DNA of 33,897 nt from Planctomycetota bacterium (GTDB taxonomy: Bacteria > Planctomycetota > UBA11346): positions 1 through 33,897 of the forward strand of contig JAQIBG010000382.1 in the NCBI GenBank assembly GCA_027859175.1, written 5' to 3'. Below are positions 15,510 through 23,853 of this stretch, piece by piece. Within the stretch, counting starts at the first letter, position 1; every line of letters starts with the position of its first letter. The translations under genes and the position numbers were made by a program. Below the pieces are notes generated by a model. The model searched no databases, was not told where the DNA came from, and worked only from the letters and a program-made list of their open reading frames with translations.

Positions 15510-15658
15510 GTTCCTGGTTCCTGGTTCCTGGTTCCTGGTGCGCGCCTTCGGCGCGTCGTGGGCATGGTCACCGCTCCCGCCCGGCCACCTCGGTACACCA
15601 ACGACTGACGCGCGAGAGTGCGTGCCGGCATCCAACGCGCGAAGCGCGCACCAGGAAC
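15510..15658. repeat. GTTCCTG tandem repeat and inverted-repeat element with hairpins
   Basis: Just after the hybrid kinase stop, GTTCCTG is repeated four times without interruption (15510-15537). The last unit begins a 15-bp arm, GTTCCTGGTGCGCGC (15531-15545). Its perfect inverted copy GCGCGCACCAGGAAC lies at 15644-15658, enclosing about 98 bp. Each arm also joins a GC hairpin: CGCGCC/GGCGCG at 15541-15555 and CGCGC/GCGCG at 15636-15648. There is no T tract, so it is not a classical terminator. It looks like a REP/MITE-like non-coding element. Similar CCAGGAA-type minisatellites are scattered through some bacterial genomes (general knowledge, not checked). Confidence 0.6.
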
Positions 15659-15698
15659 TCTCCGACTTGAAATCCTGGCCCCTCCCGCCACACTAGAA

Positions 15699-15708
15699 CA
15701 AACGTTTG
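15699..15708. promoter_or_regulatory. LacI/GalR-type operator candidate
   Basis: CAAACGTTTG is a perfect 10-bp palindrome centred on CG, 42 bp upstream of the dehydrogenase start. LacI-family regulators of sugar genes bind operators of the general form GCAAACGTTTGC, which differs from this site by one base in the left flank. A second palindrome, GGCTCC-T-GGAGCC, lies at 15715-15727. No LacI-family gene is present in the window, so a regulator would have to be encoded elsewhere. Confidence 0.4.
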
Positions 15709-15750
15709 CGCAAAGGCTCCTGGAGCCGCGCGGCCAGAGAGAGACTCACC

Positions 15751-16733
15751 ATGATCCGTCTTGGACTGATCGGCGCCGGCCAAAACGGCATCGGCAACAT
15801 AACCAACTTGGTCAAGCATAGCGACCGCTGCCGACTGGTGGCCGTGGCTGACCCCATGCTCGAAGCCGCGCAGCCGCAGACTTTTCAGCCGAGCACGCCG
15901 TTGCCAGTCATGAAGAACTATTCGACCACGTCGACGCGATCGTGATCTCATCGCCCAATCACCTGCATACCGATCAGGCCATTGCCTGTGCCCAGGCCGG
16001 TAAGCACGTGTGGATTGAGAAACCGATGGCCCTGAGCACCGCCGACGCCGACCGTATTTGCGATGCGGTAGACGCGGCCGGCGTCCACAGCTTTGTTGGC
16101 TTCAGCGTGCGGTTTGACCCAATTGCGCACACCATGATTCGCCTGCACCGTGACGGCGCGGTTGGCCCCCTGCGCAGCATTTGGTCGCGCCGCCTATGCG
16201 ATCTTTTTGGCGGCACCAAGCCCTCGGGTTGGCGCGGTCAGTATGCCACCAGCGGCGGCGTGATGGCCGAATTGCTGGCGCATGAAATCGACTGGATGGT
16301 AGCCGCAGCCGGCCTGCCGGATTCGGTAAGCTGCCGGGTCTTAGCCGAGGGTGACAAGCACCCGCGCGCCAACGACCACGTGTGGCTGAGCTTCGGCTTT
16401 GGCACTGCAACTGGCACCATTGAAGGTGCGCAAAACGCACCGATCGCCGATTTCTATAAGGGCATCGTGGGCGACGGCGGCTCGCTGCACACCCGCAACT
16501 GGGGCAGTGAATTGCACATTAAAGATGCCGCTGGAGATCGCCAGGTCACCGATCTTTATGAACGCTTCGACAAGCACGGCCACTTCCTTGATGTGATCGA
16601 GGGCAAAGCCGAGTCGGTGGCCGACTGCCACCACGGCCGCACCATCGTGGCCTTGAGCGAACTCGCGCTCGACGCCACCGAACGCCGCGCGGTGCTTCCG
16701 GTCAATCTTGAACGCGCCACGGTAGGAGCCTGA
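15751..16733 (+). pseudogene. Gfo/Idh/MocA-family NAD(P)-dependent oxidoreductase, frameshifted
   Basis: Family members oxidise or reduce sugars and cyclitols. ATG 15751 opens with the Rossmann motif IGAGQNG (residues 7-13) and VAVADP. The frame then changes near 15868-15880. After it, translation continues as ADFSAEHAVASHEELF, DAIVISSPNHL, then GKHVWIEKPMAL, whose EKP lysine is the usual catalytic residue, and on to the stop at 16733. The span is 983 nt. Adding one base would give 328 codons, 327 residues, the usual family length, so one base appears to be missing. No slippery heptamer is visible, so programmed frameshifting is unlikely. It may be a sequencing error or a young pseudogene. 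The stop lies one base before the isomerase start, so the two genes form an operon. Confidence 0.8.
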
Positions 16734-16734
16734 C

Positions 16735-17550
16735 ATGAACCTACGACTCGCCGCCAACATGGGCTTGTTCACAGGCTGGGCCAAGCAGCAAGGACAGGAT
16801 TTCGATCCGCGCACCTGGCTCGATGAAGTGCGCACCTGTGGTTTTACCGGGGTCGAACTGGCCGATGCCCACAGCATGTTCGGCACGCCTACTGAGACGC
16901 GGGCAGCACTGGCCGAGGCTGGACTCGAAGCCGCCGCGTATTTTGCCAGCGTCACCTACAATGTGTGGCAACCCAACGTAGAGGCCTGGCAGCGTGACAT
17001 CGCCTACGCCGCCGAACTGGGCGTAGACACCATTATGTGCTGTGGCGGCTTCATGGGCTCGCAGCGCCGCACCACTCATGCCAGCGATTACGACCTGTTC
17101 GCTAGCAGCCTCGAACCGGCGGTACGCTGTGCCAACGAGCACGGCATGGCGCTGGCATTTCATCCGCATCGTGGCTGCATTGTTGAGACTGCTGCCGAAA
17201 CAGCCTTCATGCTCGAACGTATCCCAAGCCTGAAACTGTGCTGGGATTGCGCTCACCTTGAAGCAATAGGCGACGATGCCGCGGCTTTTGTCGACCGCTT
17301 TACTGACAGCATCGTGTACACCCACATCAAAGATTACCACTGGGGTCGCGATACTTTCTGCGAGCTCGGTCAGGGCGACGGTGCATTACAGGTTGCGGCA
17401 GCCACCAATCGCCTGCTGGCGCACGGCTACACCGGCTGGTTATGTTTCGAACTCGACAAGAAGTGGGACCAACACCAAGCCAGCGCGACTGACAGCGCAA
17501 GCGCGGCCGTGGCCTATCTCACCAAACACTGCAGCCCAACGGCGGTGTAA
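16735..17550 (+). CDS. Xylose-isomerase-like TIM-barrel sugar isomerase/epimerase
   Basis: A 271-residue cytoplasmic protein of the AP-endonuclease-2/xylose isomerase-like superfamily, whose members isomerise, epimerise or dehydrate sugars and inositols using a divalent metal. Expected metal-site strands are present: GVELAD (E41), HPHRGCIVET (H143, E151), CWDCAHL, YTHIKDYHW and a C-terminal CFELDK. Length is normal. The start is 1 bp after the stop of the preceding Gfo/Idh/MocA gene, with TAGGAG 8 bp upstream, implying co-translation. The pairing with a dehydrogenase points to a carbohydrate or inositol-type catabolic step. The substrate cannot be read from sequence. If the upstream frameshift is real, this gene could be losing its function partner. 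It ends 18 bp from a convergent kinase gene, with no terminator seen. Confidence 0.88.
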   Translation: MNLRLAANMGLFTGWAKQQGQDFDPRTWLDEVRTCGFTGVELADAHSMFGTPTETRAALAEAGLEAAAYFASVTYNVWQPNVEAWQRDIAYAAELGVDTIMCCGGFMGSQRRTTHASDYDLFASSLEPAVRCANEHGMALAFHPHRGCIVETAAETAFMLERIPSLKLCWDCAHLEAIGDDAAAFVDRFTDSIVYTHIKDYHWGRDTFCELGQGDGALQVAAATNRLLAHGYTGWLCFELDKKWDQHQASATDSASAAVAYLTKHCSPTAV

Positions 17551-17568
17551 ACGCTAGGCGCCCCGGCC

Positions 17569-18864
17569 TTAGCCCCCTGTCGCCTCAATCGGCAACAGCA
17601 TCGTAAACCGGGCGCCACCTAGTTCGGGCGCGGTATCCACGCTTAAGCTGCCCCCGTGCAGTTGCACCAGGGTATGCGCCACCGCCAAACCCAGGCCGGT
17701 TCCGCGTTCGCGCGTGGTGTGGAAGGGCAAGAATATATTGGGCCGTTGATCTTCGCTGACACCGGGGCCGTTGTCATCAACGGTAACCTGGCAGCAGGCG
17801 CCCAACTGTTCATCGCTGATCGCACTCACCGCCACCGCCACCTGACCCTGCGTGTCGCGGTACTCCGAACAAATCTGCACCGCGTTTTGAATCAGGTTGA
17901 GCAAAACTTGGCGAATCTGCCCACCGTCGATGGCGATGCGGCCGCGATCCCAACGTGATACAAATTCAATACGAGCGCGGGCTTGCTCATCGGCTTCGCC
18001 TTCGCGCGGCGAGGCCAGCGCCACGTCTTCGGCCCGCACCAACTCAACGCAGGATTCGACCAGTTCATCCGGCGGCACCGGTCGGCGCTGCGGCTCACGC
18101 GGCCGGGTAAATTCAAGCAGGCCGGTCACGGTGCGATTCAGGTGGCGCACGCCGTCAATGATCGCGTCGGCATAGCGCCGCTGGGTGCTGCCATCCTCCA
18201 GATCGCGCGCGAGCAGCGAGGCAAAGCCTTCCACGCCATTGAGCGGATTACGAATCTCATGGGCGACGCCGGCCGCCATCTCGCCCAGCGCCTTGAGCCG
18301 CTCCACGCGCTCCAGCTGCTGCTCCAAGCCGCGCAACTCGGTGACGTCTTCAAATACTTCCACCGCGCCCAGGATAGCGCCATCGCTCGCGCACACCGGT
18401 GACGCGTGACCAGCCAAAACCCGCTCGCGCTGATCGGGCCCGGCACTGATGCGGCGTTCGTAGGGGCCCTTGGTGACGCCCTCGGCAAGCACCTGCCACA
18501 ACGGCGACTCAGGACATGCTGCACGGTAATCGGCGCCGTCTGGTTCGGGCAGCTCTACCGTCAAGGCCTCACGGGCGGCGCGGTTACAAGTGGTTACGCG
18601 GCCGTCACGATCCACCGCCACCACGCCACTGGGCACTGCGGACAAAATCAGCTCCAGCCAGGCGTGGAGCCGGTCGAGCTCGGAATAGCGCACCGCGAGT
18701 TCGCTATTGGCGGCCTCGAGCTCCTGCTGCTTGACCGTCAGCACTTCTTCAAGCCGCCGCGCCCGGGCTTCCAGGGCGCGCGTGGTTTCATCAAACAGGC
18801 GCAAGGCCGCGCCAAGGTCTGGCAAACCGGTGCTGGTGTCCTCGGGGGCTGGGTCGGTGCTCAC
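17569..18864 (-). CDS. Soluble PAS-domain sensor histidine kinase (NtrB/ZraS-like)
   Basis: A 431-residue cytoplasmic kinase. The start is set at GTG 18864. A longer frame to 19131 would add 89 residues of low-complexity, unconserved-looking sequence running into the divergent gene's leader. Residues ~15-60 form a coiled coil (ALEARARRLEEVLTVKQQEL), followed by a PAS domain (~65-180). The HisKA helix carries H202 (GVAHEIRNPLNG). The HATPase_c domain has its N box (NLIQNAVQ), VDDNGPGV and RGTGLGLAVAH. There is no membrane segment and no receiver. The HisKA type resembles kinases that partner NtrC-family regulators (inference), but no response regulator is adjacent. It is divergent from the lipoprotein operon across a 162-bp gap and may control it. 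Confidence 0.9.
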   Translation of the reverse strand: MSTDPAPEDTSTGLPDLGAALRLFDETTRALEARARRLEEVLTVKQQELEAANSELAVRYSELDRLHAWLELILSAVPSGVVAVDRDGRVTTCNRAAREALTVELPEPDGADYRAACPESPLWQVLAEGVTKGPYERRISAGPDQRERVLAGHASPVCASDGAILGAVEVFEDVTELRGLEQQLERVERLKALGEMAAGVAHEIRNPLNGVEGFASLLARDLEDGSTQRRYADAIIDGVRHLNRTVTGLLEFTRPREPQRRPVPPDELVESCVELVRAEDVALASPREGEADEQARARIEFVSRWDRGRIAIDGGQIRQVLLNLIQNAVQICSEYRDTQGQVAVAVSAISDEQLGACCQVTVDDNGPGVSEDQRPNIFLPFHTTRERGTGLGLAVAHTLVQLHGGSLSVDTAPELGGARFTMLLPIEATGG

Positions 18865-19026
18865 AACACAACCGTAGCAGGGCGGTGAATCGGCCACAAG
18901 GCGGGGCTGCGCCCACCCACGGCTATGCTGCCAGCCGCCGTCTGACAGGCTGCAAGCATGTACGCGGGTGGCACTCGAGCGACGCAAGCGAAAGAAGACC
19001 GGTGCGACCCGCCAACAAGAGGCAGA

Positions 19027-20361
19027 ATGCTGCGTGTTGCCCTGTGTGTGTGGTGTCTGCTGATAGCGGCCTGTGGCAGTCTGCCCCAGCAGCCTGTTAC
19101 CGCTGCGCCTCAGGCCATCGGATTCTGGCACTGGAATCGCGGCCGCAGTCTCAGTGCGCGCGAAGTCGATCAGTTGCAGCGTCTGCAGGTTGACCTGATT
19201 GGCTACTGGGCCGGCAGCATCGTGCGCGGGGCCCAGGGCCTACGCTTTGAGACCCGTGGTGGGGCCGTTGCCGGCTCAGACGCGATTGCACGCTGTGCGG
19301 TGCTGCGGATAGACGACAGCTGTCACGCCGCGCTAGCCAGCACTGAGCAGGCCGCCGAGCTGGTCGCCCTCATCAAACGCCATTGTACTGACGAACGCGC
19401 CCTGCAAATCGACTGGGATGTTCCACACCGTCTCCTGCCCGATTACGCACGCTTGTTGCGGGCCGTGCGCACAGCCCGAGGGCCTGAGGCCGGCGCCTTG
19501 AGCGCCACCTGCTTGGTGTCCGACCTCACCCAGCCTGGCTTCGCTGCGGTGTGCTCCCAGCTCAACGAGGTGGTGGTGCAATGTTACCACGACAGCCAAC
19601 CAGCTTGGGATGCCAAGCGACTGATTGCGCAAACAGACCCGCTCAGCTTACTGCCGCACCTTGAGGCCTTGCCCTGTGGCTATCGCATCGGTCTGGCCAG
19701 CTTTGAGCAGACCAGCGTGTTTGACCAAGCCGGGCGTTGCCTGCGCAGCATTGTGCCGGTGCGGCTCGAAGCATTGCTCGGCCCAGATTTTGCCCAGCTT
19801 GACACCCACCACGGTGACACCGAAGTGGTAACGCGCTTTCGCTTGCTGGGCGCGCGCAGCGTCAGCGGGCACCACTTTCCGGCTGGCACCCAATTCGCCC
19901 ATAGTCGTATCCGCAGTGAGTCGATTCAGGCATTTCGCGCAGCACTGGTGCAAGCCCAGCCCCAGCGCTGCCGCGGCGTGATGCTGTTTCGCCTGCAGGC
20001 TCCAGGTGGCCAAGCCGTGGTGAGTCTGCAGGCCCTCCTTGGCGACGATCGGGCGGTACCAGCCGGTGAGGCCGAGGGAGCCATGTTGAGCTGTCGTCAG
20101 ACTTCAGACCCCAGCGAGTTGCTCATCGAAGCCGCCACAGGCAGCATCTGGCCGGAGGCCCCCGGCAGTCTACTAGTGCCATATCCGCCAGAGCGCCTAC
20201 GCGGCGTACCAGCCCACGTGCGCACCATTGGCCAACACGCGGGGCTGACCGTGTCGCGTCACCGTGCCACCAGCACCTTGGTGCGAGTGCCGCTGCTACG
20301 CGCCGGCACCACGCTGCGCCTCCAACTCACCACCACCGATCCAACAGGGAGCGTCCCATGA
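19027..20361 (+). CDS. DUF3142-family lipoprotein
   Basis: A 444-residue predicted lipoprotein. ATG 19027 follows AGAGG by 5 bp and begins a lipoprotein signal, MLRVALCVWCLLIAAC, with the lipidated Cys at 15. An upstream in-frame ATG at 18958 would hide this signal and is rejected. The body matches the pattern of DUF3142: an FWHWNR strand near residue 33, ALQIDWDVPHRLLPDYARLLRAVR near 126-148, ALSATCLVSD, and GYRIGLASF near 218. This looks like a degenerate TIM barrel reminiscent of glycoside hydrolases, but no function is established. The C-terminal ~150 residues are a separate beta-rich region. The last 4 bp overlap the start of the next lipoprotein gene (ATGA), so the two are translationally coupled. 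Probable location is the periplasmic face of a membrane. Confidence 0.72.
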   Translation: MLRVALCVWCLLIAACGSLPQQPVTAAPQAIGFWHWNRGRSLSAREVDQLQRLQVDLIGYWAGSIVRGAQGLRFETRGGAVAGSDAIARCAVLRIDDSCHAALASTEQAAELVALIKRHCTDERALQIDWDVPHRLLPDYARLLRAVRTARGPEAGALSATCLVSDLTQPGFAAVCSQLNEVVVQCYHDSQPAWDAKRLIAQTDPLSLLPHLEALPCGYRIGLASFEQTSVFDQAGRCLRSIVPVRLEALLGPDFAQLDTHHGDTEVVTRFRLLGARSVSGHHFPAGTQFAHSRIRSESIQAFRAALVQAQPQRCRGVMLFRLQAPGGQAVVSLQALLGDDRAVPAGEAEGAMLSCRQTSDPSELLIEAATGSIWPEAPGSLLVPYPPERLRGVPAHVRTIGQHAGLTVSRHRATSTLVRVPLLRAGTTLRLQLTTTDPTGSVP

Positions 20362-22439
20362 AGCGCAGCCTAGCCTTGCTGCTGAGCCTGGTGGTTCTGG
20401 CTTTGGCCTGTGGCCCACGCTTCAACCACGTCCACATGTACCTCGATGAGCCGGTTCCCGCGCGCTTCGCCAACAACGTTCGTATGCTGTTTGCGCCCGA
20501 CACGGTGCTCGACGCCAAGGCCCCGGCCCCACGTGACCAGCTGTTTAACACCATGCAGGCCTGCCTCGCAGGCACAGAGCCCGACGCTACGGTGTGGGAC
20601 CAGCTGTGGACGCAGCGCAGCCACTTGAGTTTGCCGCAGCGCCGCGTTGTGGCCGATGAGCGCGCCCTGGCCCAACTCGCTGAGCTGCAAGCCCACCAGC
20701 GTGCGGCCTTGCGTGCTGGCAGTTGGGCTGCGCTCAGTCCATTCAAAGACCAATGGTGGCGTCAATTGGATCTCGGGCCGCAGCCAGGCCAGGCCCAAAA
20801 TGACTTGCTGGATCAAACCGACGCCGCCGGTGACCGGGCGCGGCTGTGCGCGCTGCGCCAAGCGGTTGACGAAGCTGCCACCGATGCCGCCCAAGACTTG
20901 CTGACCGCCCTGAACGACAACGCCCAGGCCCCCCCCGCGCTCCGCGACGAGACGGCCTACCTCCAGGCCCTCCTCACGGTCAACCAGCATCGACGCTATG
21001 GCGCCGACGCAGAGCTCGCTCGCACGGCACTCGACACCTATCTGAAAGCCTGGCCACAGGGCGCGTGGCGCGCTGATGCCATCGGCTGGCAGGCCTACCT
21101 CGTGTGCCGCCACCAGGGCTCGGCCGCAGCCGTAGCCCTGTACCGCCAATTGGTGAGCGATCCGCAGCTACGCAGCGGGTTTTTGCTCGGGCTCGACAGC
21201 CTGCGCATCGTGTTGCGTCGGCTCCGGCCCAAGCCGCCACCGGTGGTCCGCGATGATCCGGCACTGATGACCCTGTTCTTGCTCCAGTGGTACCGTGATA
21301 CCGGCGCTTGGCCCGAGCTGGCGCATGGTCAAGGCGATATGCTGGCGGTCTTTCAGCAAGCCGATGAGCTGGTATTGGCCCACGACGCCGATGACCGCGT
21401 GCTGATCGAACTCGCCCTGCTGCACCTGAGCGCTGGCGACGCCGCCGGTGCGCAGGCCCTCCATAGTCACCTGGGCACTGAGCCCCTGCTCGATGCCCGT
21501 CAGGGCTACTTGTACCTGCGCAGTCTCGCTGCCAGCGGCGATGCGCGTACCGCTGCCGAAGCGCTCCCGCGCTATCACGAGCTGCACCCCAGTGCGCCGG
21601 ATATGCGCGACCTCTGTCTGCGCATCGGTGCTGCGTTTGAAGATGAGCACGATTATCAACAAGCCCTGGTTCACTACGTGCGCGGCAACAGCTGGCTCGA
21701 TGTGGCGATTCTGTGTGACGGCATCATGCCGGTTGAAGACCTGCGTCGGTTTCTGGACTCCACACCCGAGCTGCGCGGCTGGGCCAACGACAGTCACAGT
21801 GGCTGGGGCCAGCATCCGCAAAGCGATTACGACTATGCGCCCGAACTGCGTCTGCGACTGGGCGTTCGTTTGACGCGACTCGGCCGCGCGCAAGAAGCCC
21901 TCGCCTATCTGGATCGCGACCGTGCCGCCAATGTGCGCACGCTGCTGGCCCTCGAACGGGCGGCCGATCAGCGCGAAGCCGGGCCCACCGAGGTCTATGA
22001 TCTAGCTGCCTTTGTGTACCACCGGGGCGCCGAGCTGTTGGTCTACGATCGCTACTGGCATCAATGGGCTGCGCGTGGCGCGCTTACCGGCACCAGCCCG
22101 GAAGCGGTGCTGGCCCGCGCCGAGCTCGAGCGCATGACCCCCTACACCCGGGCGCGCGACCTGTTCGCCGGCATTGCACGCGATTGGCCACACAGCCCCG
22201 AGGCGCCACGCGCCCTGTACTCGGCAGCCCTGTGCGACTTCTGGCTGTGCCAGCCGTCTAAGGCCCTGGGCGGACACAACTGGTGGTGGCAGCAGCGTGC
22301 CAAAGACGAGGCCTACTGGGACCACGGCCTCACGCGCCTGCGCGACCTACGCCGGCGCTACCCCGAGCACCCCTTGTGCCGCGGCGCCTGGATCGACGCC
22401 CACCTGGGCCCGATGGCTGATCCCGAACCCGGCCGGTAA
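20358..22439 (+). CDS. Large helical-repeat (TPR/Sel1-like) lipoprotein
   Basis: A 693-residue protein beginning with a lipoprotein signal, MKRSLALLLSLVVLALAC (Cys 18), preceded by GGGAG. The remainder is almost entirely alpha-helical, with Ala/Leu/Arg-rich paired helices typical of tetratricopeptide-like solenoids (for example QGYLYLRSLAASGDARTAAEAL, residues ~380-400, and later YDLAAFVYHRGAELLVYDRYW). The last ~100 residues include RARDLFAGIARDWPHSPEAPRALYSAALC, a TPR-like unit seen in outer-membrane lipoproteins that handle envelope substrates. No catalytic motif is visible. It overlaps the DUF3142 gene by 4 bp, so the two products probably form a complex or pathway at the envelope. The 97-bp gap after it shows no terminator. 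Confidence 0.7.
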   Translation: MKRSLALLLSLVVLALACGPRFNHVHMYLDEPVPARFANNVRMLFAPDTVLDAKAPAPRDQLFNTMQACLAGTEPDATVWDQLWTQRSHLSLPQRRVVADERALAQLAELQAHQRAALRAGSWAALSPFKDQWWRQLDLGPQPGQAQNDLLDQTDAAGDRARLCALRQAVDEAATDAAQDLLTALNDNAQAPPALRDETAYLQALLTVNQHRRYGADAELARTALDTYLKAWPQGAWRADAIGWQAYLVCRHQGSAAAVALYRQLVSDPQLRSGFLLGLDSLRIVLRRLRPKPPPVVRDDPALMTLFLLQWYRDTGAWPELAHGQGDMLAVFQQADELVLAHDADDRVLIELALLHLSAGDAAGAQALHSHLGTEPLLDARQGYLYLRSLAASGDARTAAEALPRYHELHPSAPDMRDLCLRIGAAFEDEHDYQQALVHYVRGNSWLDVAILCDGIMPVEDLRRFLDSTPELRGWANDSHSGWGQHPQSDYDYAPELRLRLGVRLTRLGRAQEALAYLDRDRAANVRTLLALERAADQREAGPTEVYDLAAFVYHRGAELLVYDRYWHQWAARGALTGTSPEAVLARAELERMTPYTRARDLFAGIARDWPHSPEAPRALYSAALCDFWLCQPSKALGGHNWWWQQRAKDEAYWDHGLTRLRDLRRRYPEHPLCRGAWIDAHLGPMADPEPGR

Positions 22440-22536
22440 CGCAGGGTTCTGCCAACTAACAGCGCGTGGGCAGTCAGCGAGCAGCCTCGTATCCCGCACT
22501 TGCCGCCGGCCCGCCCATGCGGCACACTAACCGGCC

Positions 22537-23853
22537 ATGGGCACCGCGCCGCCAACTAGCATCATTGGCATCCAAGGACCTGCCATCGGCCTGTCGGCTG
22601 CTGCTGGTGTGGCCATGTGCCTGGTAGCCGGCGGCCCACCATGGTGGGCCGCCCACGCCTTTGGTCTCGGCATTGCCAGCATTGCCGGGCTGCGCCGCAG
22701 TCCGTGGGCGGTGGCCGCGCTGGTGCCGCTGTTGGCGCTGCCGACTGGCAGTTGGACCGTGCTCGCTGCCTGCGCGGCCCTGGGCCTTGCCGTGCCGGCG
22801 TGCTGGGAACTGTGGCAGCGCATCGAGGGTGCCGATGAACGCTTACTTCTGCGCGAGGTCGGCATCGCCCACCACGAGTGCGGCGTGCTGCAGCGCCACC
22901 TGCGGCGCTACCCGACCCTGATGGACACCTGCCAATCGCTGAGCTCAGCGCGCGATCCCGATGCGCTGGCCGATGTCTTGTGTCGGGCGGTTGAGCGCAT
23001 TGTGCCGGCCTGGCTCAGTATTCAGGTGTACCTCGGCACCGGCGGCCGCCAAAGCATCCGTGCGCGGCTGCAAGATCCTGACCATGAAGAGATTGAAGAC
23101 CTGAGTCAGGACATCGCTTATGTCGCTGGTGAGTTGCGACCGCTGATCCGCCGTGGCCCAATCAATGTGCTGGCCTGCCTACCGCTGCGCAGCGAACGAC
23201 GCTCTGACCCCGAAGCCGAAGACGCGCACCATCGCGGCGTACTCTTGGTTCGGTTTCGCAGCCAGGGCGCGGAAGATGTCTTGAACCTGGAAATCCTGCA
23301 CGCCCTCGGCCGCCTCGGTGGTCTGGGCTTGGCCGCAGTCGACTTGGTTGCCGAGGCCCAGTCGCTCGCGCTCAGAGATGAACTCACTGGCCTGTTCGGT
23401 CGCCATGAATTCTTCCGCCGCTTGCAAGAGACCCTGGCCGGGGCGCGTCGTGAAGACGATCCGGTTGGCGTAATCATGTGCGACATGGATCACCTCAAGC
23501 GCGTCAATGACACCTTCGGTCATGCCACTGGGGATGAAGCGCTGCGCCTGGTCTCCAAAGCGATTATCGAAACCCTGCCGAGTGCCGCCATCGCGTGCCG
23601 CTATGGTGGCGAAGAATTTGGCGTGCTGATCCCGCCCGAGGCGGCGGCGCAAACCGAGGCCATTGCCGGCGCGCTGTTGCAGGCCATCCGCAGCCATAAG
23701 TGCCTCGAAGCGGCCCCCGATCTGTGCCTAACTGCGAGCCTCGGCTGGGCCATCAGTGACGGCAATGAGCTGCCAACCTGCCTCATGGCCCGGGCCGATG
23801 CCGCGTGCTACCGCGCCAAAGACGGCGGCCGCAATCGGGTGGAGGCCGGATGA
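22537..23853 (+). CDS. Membrane GGDEF diguanylate cyclase lacking the I-site
   Basis: A 438-residue enzyme that should make cyclic di-GMP from two GTP. Residues ~10-95 contain about four hydrophobic helices. Residues ~115-265 form a GAF-like sensory region. The GGDEF domain (~275-435) has metal-binding DMDHLKRVNDTFGH and an intact active-site loop GGEEF at 357-361. The inhibitory I-site (RxxD five residues before GGEEF) is missing: the segment reads LPSAAIACRYGGEEF. The enzyme should therefore escape product feedback at that site. No clear Shine-Dalgarno precedes ATG 22537. Its stop overlaps the start of a second cyclase by 4 bp, indicating coupled production. Confidence 0.88.
   Translation: MGTAPPTSIIGIQGPAIGLSAAAGVAMCLVAGGPPWWAAHAFGLGIASIAGLRRSPWAVAALVPLLALPTGSWTVLAACAALGLAVPACWELWQRIEGADERLLLREVGIAHHECGVLQRHLRRYPTLMDTCQSLSSARDPDALADVLCRAVERIVPAWLSIQVYLGTGGRQSIRARLQDPDHEEIEDLSQDIAYVAGELRPLIRRGPINVLACLPLRSERRSDPEAEDAHHRGVLLVRFRSQGAEDVLNLEILHALGRLGGLGLAAVDLVAEAQSLALRDELTGLFGRHEFFRRLQETLAGARREDDPVGVIMCDMDHLKRVNDTFGHATGDEALRLVSKAIIETLPSAAIACRYGGEEFGVLIPPEAAAQTEAIAGALLQAIRSHKCLEAAPDLCLTASLGWAISDGNELPTCLMARADAACYRAKDGGRNRVEAG

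Noticed and set aside
15502-15560. Terminator of the hybrid kinase gene at the CGCGCC/GGCGCG hairpin
   Set aside because: No T tract follows, and the hairpin belongs to the inverted-repeat element.
15502-15700. Minus-strand peptides with an NQEPGTRNQEPG repeat
   Set aside because: They are translations of the GTTCCTG minisatellite, a known source of spurious annotated proteins.
15868-15880. Programmed -1 ribosomal frameshift in the dehydrogenase gene
   Set aside because: No slippery heptamer of the X XXY YYZ type lies in the overlap, so a missing base is the simpler reading.
18865-19131. N-terminal extension of the PAS kinase from 19131
   Set aside because: The extra 89 residues show no conservation pattern and would run through the divergent lipoprotein start. 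The GTG at 18864 leads straight into the coiled coil.
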